This document shows positions 57,577 to 64,000 of a DNA stretch of 64,000 nucleotides, piece after piece (position 1 is the stretch's first letter; each line of letters opens with the position of its first letter). Below the pieces are notes generated by a model. That model saw only the letters and a program-made list of their open reading frames with translations, did no database searches and was not told the DNA's origin. This DNA is from Blumeriella jaapii. Taxonomy: Eukaryota > Ascomycota > Leotiomycetes > Helotiales > Drepanopezizaceae. Both the position numbers and the translations under genes were made by a program. The stretch spans positions 310,001 through 374,000 of the forward strand of contig VWND01000017.1 in assembly GCA_009599575.1 (NCBI GenBank), read 5' to 3'.

Positions 57577-58632
57577 TTACCCCAAAACCTTCAGTCCTCC
57601 CTTCGTCTTGCTGCCCGCCTTCTGCACGCCAGCACCAGTCTTATCCTGCTTGCCCTTGCCCTTGCCATGCTTGTTCTTGTTCTTGTCCTTCGGCACAACC
57701 GCCTTGATCTCCGTCGTGCTTCTCCGCAGAAGAACAGGGTGACTCCCAATGTACTTGCCCTGCATATCCCGCGCCGCCTGGAAGAAATCATCTCCGTCGC
57801 TGAAACTCACGAAGCCGTAGCCCTTGCTCTTGGACGTGCGTGTATCCCGAATCACGCGAGCCTTCTGCACGCTGCTCCACCGGGAGAAGGCTTTGTACAA
57901 GGACTCGTCGGTGACTTCTCCCGCGAGATTGCCGACGAAGAGGCGGAAGTGCGCCGGGTCCCATTCGAGCAACGTGGAATCGGTCCAGGTGGTGCCACCA
58001 CCGGAGCGGACGACCGTCTTGGTATTCGTCTTGGCGTCGTTGACGACGGTCGCGACCCCCGTGTCGTTGTGTGCTGCCGAAGTCATAGCCGCGTTACTCA
58101 TGCTCGGGCCCCCTCCTCCCAGCGGTGCCGCATTCGCGCTCGTGGCGTTGCCGGACGAGTCGCCGGCATAGGAACGGCGCACGATGCCGGTATAGCCGCT
58201 GGACGAGGCCGAGGACGTGTCTTTGCCCGCGTAGGCGGATTGCCACTGCGCGATCTGAGCCGCCATCTCGGGATCCTCATCAAAGCGGGCGGCGGCTGCG
58301 CCAGCGGGCGTCGCGCTCGGGGGAGCGAAGGGGTTGCGAATCTGGGGCGCCGCACCATAGGCTGCGTTCAGCGGGGGCACCGCAGCGTGGCCATTGTAGG
58401 CTGGCTGCGGTTGCTGAGCGTATGCAGATTGCGCATAGGGGTTGTAGGCTGGTGCTGGAGGGGCGACGGATCGAGGCGCGAAGCCGGCGAACGAAGCAGA
58501 TGGATTGCCGCGGCTGGAGACATTGAAGGCGGGTTTGGAAGGCGCCGAGCTGGGTGGTGGTCTGGCGGGGAGCGAAGGGTGTGGTGTGGATGTGGATTTC
58601 GAGGGGAGACCTGGAGGAGGGGGGTAGGACAT
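57577..58632 (-). CDS. RRM RNA-binding protein, RBM42-like
   Basis: Nuclear RNA-binding protein with a single C-terminal RRM, organised like RBM42, which is linked to pre-mRNA splicing. Single exon, 351 residues from ATG 58632. Residues 1 to about 220 are disordered and rich in Pro, Ala, Ser and Tyr (MSYPPPPGLPSK..., NPYAQSAYAQQPQPAY). The RRM follows, with RNP2 RLFVGNLAGEV and RNP1 KSKGYGFVSF; the segments DESLYKAFSRWSSVQKARVI and QGKYIGSHPVLLRRS match RBM42-type RRMs. The C-terminus is Lys-rich (KDKNKNKHGKGKGKQDK). It converges with the transporter across the repeat-filled spacer. Confidence 0.88.
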   Translation of the reverse strand: MSYPPPPGLPSKSTSTPHPSLPARPPPSSAPSKPAFNVSSRGNPSASFAGFAPRSVAPPAPAYNPYAQSAYAQQPQPAYNGHAAVPPLNAAYGAAPQIRNPFAPPSATPAGAAAARFDEDPEMAAQIAQWQSAYAGKDTSSASSSGYTGIVRRSYAGDSSGNATSANAAPLGGGGPSMSNAAMTSAAHNDTGVATVVNDAKTNTKTVVRSGGGTTWTDSTLLEWDPAHFRLFVGNLAGEVTDESLYKAFSRWSSVQKARVIRDTRTSKSKGYGFVSFSDGDDFFQAARDMQGKYIGSHPVLLRRSTTEIKAVVPKDKNKNKHGKGKGKQDKTGAGVQKAGSKTKGGLKVLG

Positions 58633-59715
58633 GATGAATGATTGTACTGTTTGCCTCGCGACGAGGGTTAGACGTACCTCTTGCGTTTGGCGCAGTGGGG
58701 TTCGCGAACAGATGCGCAAGGTCGATCGTGAGGGTGCTGGTCGCGAGGTTGGTTGGATAGATGGATGGGGGATGGTTGGTTGGTTGGTTGGTTGGATGTT
58801 TGGTGAGATGGGAAGTGGTTGGAGTGGTGGGGGGAGGATTTCAAAGAATATGTCGGTCAACGAGGCGAGGAGAGGAGAGGTGAGGTGAGATGAGGCTCAA
58901 AAAGCGGTCTTGGCACCCGTCTTCAAGTTCGGCTGCTGTCAGCGACGCACGTGATATGCTTTGAAGAGTCGCCGAGAATCCAAAACCATCATGATGGCAA
59001 GTTGTTTTCGCTCAAGATGCTGGTCTTCAGGGCCATGTTGCTCCACCCACCATCGGAATGGACAAGTTGCCAATGCTTCGAACCCATTATGTCAGTGCAG
59101 GCGATTGAAACACCATGAAACTTCCTCCAAAGCTTACAACATACTGTACGGTACAACATCAGATCTAACTTCCCGTGGAACCAAAGTATCTATGGCCCAT
59201 CAAGAAAGACACTCTTCGGTAGCTACTGTACCACGGACAGCTCTTTCGTCCCCTCACGCCCCAAGTTGGCAAGTCGATGCTTAATGCCAGTTGAAGAGGA
59301 AGCAAATGTGCTTTCTTCATGATGGCGCTCTACACATAGCGTCAGAGCCATCGCCGCCTTACCATCAATGGCGAGGCTTTTAATTGACTTGTGTACACGG
59401 TAGAGTCATGTAATCGACCGGCAGAGGATGGGACGAAAGACCGGACAAATGACTTAGAAACCATGCAACCAGGCTCTCATCCTGGCCCTCACTCAGCAAT
59501 CAAGCATACGGAATCTGCCCCTCCACCCCCATCTTGCCTAGCGCCGTTCCGAGCGGCCAACCTCTTAAGTTGTTCTTCGGTCCCTCGCCGTCAACCACGA
59601 CCTCTTCCTCCTTCGATTGTTACCCATTCCCCAACCTCATCACACATCTCTCATTCCGTCTGGCAAGTTCCAACGGACCAATCCCTCCATACACTTCTTC
59701 GACATAGCCAGCAAG
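58633..59715. other. Divergent promoter region
   Basis: Between the RBM42-like and 6-phosphogluconate dehydrogenase starts. It has a GGTT run (about 58776-58797), a GAGGCGAGGAGAGG run (about 58860-58885), and palindromic words TACTGTACGGTACA near 59147 and CTACTGTACC near 59223. No gene supported. Confidence 0.55.
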
Positions 59716-61625
59716 ATGAGCGGTCCAACGTGAGTACCCCGCCTTCCCAGCATGTTGTTTACCCCACCATCGCCGGTCCAGCTTCATCGTCCGGTCTGCC
59801 AATGCCCAACACCTCGCGCGGATGGCCTAGGCACGCCCCGGGGACGGCCGGACTCGTCTTATCTTCCATGTCTCCCACGAGCCTCTCTGACCGCGCAGTG
59901 CTCGACTCGCCAGCATCAACATTGGCGGGTCCACGCGTGGACTCTCGCATTCAGAACAGACAAGAACAGGTACTAACAGTCATGCCAGCGGAGATTTCGG
60001 CCTCATCGGCTTGGCCGTCATGGGCCAGAACTTGATCTTGAATGCCGCGGACCACGGCTTCAACGTCATTGCCTTCAACCGTACCGTGGCGAAGGTCGAC
60101 CACTTCCTGGCCAACGAGGCGAAGGGTGAGTGTCTCGCCCTGGTACACCCTGCTGAATCTCCTCTGACAAGCTGCGTACGTTAGGAAAGTCGATTGAAGG
60201 TGCCCACTCCCTCGAGGAGTTCGTCGCCAAGCTCAAGACACCTCGCCGTATCATGCTCCTGGTCATGGCCGGCAAGCCGGTTGACGATTTCATCGAGACC
60301 CTCCTGCCCCTGCTCGAGAAGGGCGACATCATCATCGATGGTGGTAATTCCCATTTCCCTGACACCAACCGCCGAACACAATACTTGGCGGGCAAGGGGA
60401 TCCGATTCGTCGGTTCTGGTGTATCCGGAGGCGAGGAGGGTGCGAGATACGGACCTTCCTTGATGCCCGGTGGAAATGAGGAGGCCTGGCCATACATCAA
60501 GGATGTTTTCCAGAGCATCGCTGCCAAGAGCGAGGGTGACCATGGCGACCCATGTTGCGAGTGGGTGGGAGATGAGGGTGCTGGACACTACGTCAAGATG
60601 GTACACAACGGTATTGAGTACGGTGACATGCAACTCATTTGCGAGGTATGTGCATGCGGTCCCCAACTGATGGAGCATGCTGACACGTATAGGCCTACGA
60701 TATCATGAAGCGTGGATTGGGCATGACGAACAAGGAAATCGGTGATGTTTTCACAAAGTGGAACCAGGGGGTTCTTGACTCTTTCCTGATCGAGATTACC
60801 CGCGATATCATGTATTTCAATGACGATGACGGAACGCCTCTGCTCGAGAAGATCCTGGACTCCGCTGGACAGAAGGGTACCGGAAAGTGGACTGCGATCA
60901 ATGCCCTTGATCTCGGACAGCCAGTGTCCCTGGTCACCGAGGCGGTCTTGGCTAGATGTCTCTCCTCCCTCAAGGATCAACGTGTCAAGGCCTCGACGAA
61001 GATCGAGTTCGTTAGCAGACAAGCGAAGTTCGACGGTGACAAGGCGCAATTCCTCGACGACCTCGAGCAAGCTTTGTACGCCTCCAAGATTGTTTCGTAC
61101 GCCCAGGGTTTCATGCTTATGCAAGAGGTACGTATCTTACAACTGTTCCATCTTGGCTGGTAACTCTTGACTGACAACAATCAGGCTGCTCGTGAGTACA
61201 AGTGGAAGCTCAACAAGCCATCCATCGCCCTCATGTGGCGCGGAGGATGCATTATCCGCTCTGTTTTCTTGAAGGACATCACCGCTGCCTTCAACGCCGA
61301 CAACGACCTCGAGAACCTGCTCTTCAACGACTTTTTCAACAAAGCTATCCACAAGGCCCAGCCCGGCTGGAGAGATGTCGTTGCCAAAGCCGCCCTCATG
61401 GGTCTTCCGACCCCTGCCTTCTCCACTGCTCTGTCCTGGTTCGATGGTTACCGCACGAAGGACCTGCCTGCCAACCTCCTCCAGGCTCAACGTGATTACT
61501 TTGGTGCCCACACCTTCTTGATCAAGCCCGAATTCGCGAACGCCAAGTACAAGGAAGGAGAGCACAACCACGTCAACTGGACCGGACGCGGAGGAAACGT
61601 TTCCTCGTCTGCGTACCAAGCATAA
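59716..61625 (+). CDS. GND1: 6-phosphogluconate dehydrogenase, decarboxylating
   Basis: Converts 6-phosphogluconate and NADP+ to ribulose-5-phosphate, CO2 and NADPH in the cytosolic oxidative pentose phosphate pathway. Exons 59716-59729 (only 14 bases, MSGPT), 59989-60125, 60185-60645, 60693-61127 and 61185-61625, 495 residues, the normal length. Motifs: cofactor-binding [46 protein letters not shown], the substrate signature [15 protein letters not shown], catalytic [19 protein letters not shown] and the C-terminal FLKDITAAF and [11 protein letters not shown]. The first intron is 259 bases, long for this window, and a tiny first exon before it is common for this gene in filamentous fungi. 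An ORF crossing intron 1 (from 59391) is spurious. Confidence 0.95.
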
Positions 61626-62119
61626 TAGATTACCCAGTACAGCACATTTCACATTTTAGTTAAACTACATAGGCAATAACCAAAGCTCCGGCTTTGGTGA
61701 TCAAGGAATAGAAATGTCTTGATATGCCTTGCATTGATACCAACGCTGAGACCTTTAATTGTACTGCCGGCCCGGGCTCTGCTCTGGTCGGCATTCGGGT
61801 GGCTTCCAATCTGACCTCGCCTGTGATTCGGGAACTACGTGACGAGACGACACCGAGCCACGGCTGCTGTGGCATAGAAGCCAAGCCAAGTCTTGATCTA
61901 CAAGTCTGGATTTCTGTGTCGTTTGAGAAGTCAAGGACTTTGATCGTAGTGGACTAAGATGAAATGGCCGTGGAGGTTCAAGTCGGACCCCCTCGGTTAA
62001 GCTCGTACTCGTATCCGGTGTTGAGCCGCATCCGACCCACTTAAACCAGCAGCTCGACAATTGCTTTTCGACATCGAGCGCGACTTGTCGACGCGCCAGT
62101 CGAAACGGAGGCCGTCACC
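61626..62119. other. Intergenic spacer
   Basis: About 500 bases between the 6PGDH stop and the Ssr4 ATG; 3' UTR plus the Ssr4 promoter. A palindromic word CAGTACAGCAC lies at about 61635. Nothing else seen. Confidence 0.5.
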
Positions 62120-64000
62120 ATGAACAACATGCAGATGCAGGAGCCGATCCAGGGCATTCAGAGAGAACTGGTAAGCCTACATCAACCACCCGCTATGGAA
62201 TCAACGCGGCGCGATTGTTGACGCGAATGCAGCAAGGTCATGTTCACCTGGTCTCGACTTATAGATTTCCCTCCCTTGCCCAGCTCCACCCCGACAAAGT
62301 CGCCGAATATCTCCTGGGAGCGCCCAAAATTGCCCGCGACCAGTCTCCCTTCTACTGGACGTACCTCGACCGCCCCGCTGATGGAACTGTGCTGTTGATC
62401 TGGCAATCGGTCTCGCTGGGCCCGGAATTCCCCAGTGATGGATATGTATGGAGCCCGGGAGAGAGCCCCTACGCGATCGACGTGCCCGGCGGCTACGTGA
62501 GTACAAAGCAATCTTCTGGCGATGCCGCACCTGTAGTTGACCGTCCCAGACTCTTGAGATGTACCAGCAAAAGACCGGCTACGCGCCCGGCGAAACCGTC
62601 ACGTCCCATTCCCGTCGACGATACCGTCTCATGCCCCCTCGTGCCAATCCCAATGTCCCCTCCCCGGACCCGTCTCTCTGGATCGTCCATTACACGCAAT
62701 GCGATCCCAGCGATCGCGTGCCTGCCAACATGATTCCTGTCGACCTTCGCGTCCAGCATATCATGAACACGCGGCAGCATCTACACGCGCATGGGCAGAT
62801 TGTGCAGAAGGAGTTCATGTTGCATGATCGCAACAACTGGCCTCAAATTGCCTTTCCGAGAGGGAATCCGCGCGGTCAGACGATGTATAGCGGCGGCGCA
62901 CCACAAGCCCGGGTGCCGCAAACGATGGCGTACCCTACTCATCAACAGCATGCCGCTGGTCCGCCGACGAAGCGGGCGAGGACTCAGACCAACGTGACCC
63001 AGGCTGCGGCTCTTAACGCTGCGGCCATGGAGCCTGACGACGAGGAGGATTACACTCGTGGTGACCTGTTCGACCTCATGACCCCTCGAGATGTCAGTAT
63101 GGCACGGTACAAGCAAAACCACGAATGGATGGAGGAGATTCTTTCTTCGCCGTATGCAATCCATCAGATCGTCCCGACGGATCTGGGGCTCGGCCTGCGT
63201 GGGGAACTTGGTGCTCTGACCGAAGGGATTTTTGACGCACCGTACAACCCATTGCACGCATATGTCCCCGAGGACATGCTTGGCAAGGCCGACAGTGACC
63301 TCGCGAAGCAGGAGCGTGGTGTCTTCTTCACTCCGTACCATGTCGGAGACAGAGATGCCCCGAAGCAGGATGTCCCGAAGAATGTGTACCTGGGGCGATT
63401 GGATGCTGACAAGAAGGCGGAGTTCTGCAAGAGGGTCGAAAGTCGCCGCGGACAATGACGAATACAAGAAGATAGAGGCGAAGCATGCCAAGCGGTTAGC
63501 CAAATTCCGAAAGGGTTCGATTTTCACCACTGCTGAGAAGCAACTTCGAACTGCTGTCGAAGACCCAAGCGAGACCGGACCCGAAATCTGGCGCTTGGAG
63601 GGCCGGATTGACGAAGACGCCGAGGAGAGTCATGTTACCACTAAGACTGCTGCAAAGGTTTCAGATATTGTTGCTCAGGTAGAAGCTTCAGTCGGTCGTC
63701 ACGCCGCAGCCGTGAAGGAACTCATCCGTGTTCAAGACGGTGGTTTCGAAGAAGCTGCACCTCGTGTCACACCTCCGGCACCCACTCCAGGCTCTGTGCT
63801 AGGTAACAATGCCCATGCTTCGCATAATGGCTCCCATAATGGCTCGCATAATGACTTCCAGAACGGCTCCCACGGCTCCAACGGCTCCGCACATAGCGGG
63901 GTCTTGGCCGAAAGCGCCGACGTCGAAATGAGCAACTCGGCCGCCAGCCTTCTAGACCAGTATAACCACAGCGGTCCATCGTCCAACGCAACGCCCGGAA
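62120..64000 (+). CDS. ssr4: SWI/SNF and RSC subunit Ssr4, with a frame break; 3' end beyond window
   Basis: Fungal-specific subunit shared by the SWI/SNF and RSC chromatin remodellers in fission yeast. Exons 62120-62170, 62233-62496 and 62550 onward, introns of 62 and 53 bases. The conserved Ssr4 N-terminal domain (DUF1750) is clear: HVHLVSTYRFPSLAQLHPDK, WTYLDRPADGTVLLIWQS, GYVWSPGESPYAID, SHSRRRYRLMPPRANP and DPSLWIVHYTQCDP. After RLDADKKAEFCKRV the frame stops at 63456-63458, but the next frame (+1 from 63445) is open to the window edge and continues with ADNDEYKKIEAKHAKRLAKF, so one extra or two missing bases lie near 63436-63446. The tail shows Asn-Gly-Ser-His repeats (SHNGSHNGSHND). 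Confidence 0.85.

Noticed and set aside
59391..60035. 214-codon plus-strand ORF
   Set aside because: Crosses the first intron of 6-phosphogluconate dehydrogenase and has no domain character; the gene's own exons explain the region.
1..64000. A secondary-metabolite or other functional gene cluster, or a CRISPR-like array
   Set aside because: No core biosynthetic enzymes occur together, the two SDR genes are far apart among housekeeping genes, and all tandem repeats are simple satellites without spacers.

Overview
The window is nuclear DNA of a filamentous ascomycete (Pezizomycotina-type). The evidence is many GT-AG introns of about 45-110 bases with CTAAC/CTGAC-like branch sites, genes on both strands, and fungus-typical families: Rtg2, Atg22, Ssr4, Mediator Med14, Rmt2, a Reg1-like PP1 regulator and Rei1. 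A pectin lyase and a small secreted six-cysteine protein suggest, but do not prove, a plant-associated life. I could not place the organism more precisely.

Layout. 0.3-1.9 kb hexokinase (+, 5' end cut). 2.5-3.9 kb Rmt2 (-). 4.6-6.3 kb Reg1-like glucose-repression regulator (-). 6.3-9.6 kb repeat-rich spacer. 9.6-10.6 kb unrecognised four-exon gene (+). 12.0-13.2 kb SDR reductase (-). 13.2-16.7 kb gene-poor DNA. 16.7-18.0 kb pectin lyase (+), followed by a Tc1/mariner fragment. 19.8-23.5 kb Med14 (-), with frame disruptions. 25.6-27.9 kb Atg22 (+). 27.9-32.8 kb gene-poor. 32.8-34.0 kb Rei1-like (-). 34.5-35.7 kb second SDR (-). 35.9-36.35 kb five copies of a 95-bp repeat ending at the Rtg2 stop codon. 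36.35-38.2 kb Rtg2 (-). 39.0-39.3 kb small secreted Cys-rich protein (-). 40.3-40.9 kb fold-back inverted-repeat element. 42.7-44.6 kb hyaluronan/chitin-synthase-like GT2 (+). 44.6-47.3 kb homopolymers and tetranucleotide arrays. 47.3-50.9 kb GH15 (-). 52.5-54.4 kb triose-phosphate-type transporter (+). 54.4-57.6 kb almost all simple repeats. 57.6-58.6 kb Rbm42-like RRM protein (-). 59.7-61.6 kb 6-phosphogluconate dehydrogenase (+). 62.1 kb to the right edge Ssr4 (+, frame break, 3' end cut).

Most genes are housekeeping and are not arranged as a pathway cluster. Several bear on carbon use (hexokinase, Reg1-like, GH15, 6PGDH, Rtg2, pectin lyase), but they have separate promoters and mixed strands, so I read this as chance. 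The accessory signal lies in gene-poor stretches: the secreted Cys-rich protein beside a fold-back element, the transposon remnant beside the pectin lyase, a dispersed GTACAGTAC-type palindromic motif, and unusually dense microsatellites and poly-G tracts. I found no clear previously undescribed multi-gene system. The best leads are the effector-like gene, the fold-back element, the unknown gene at 9.6 kb, and the frame breaks in Med14 and Ssr4.
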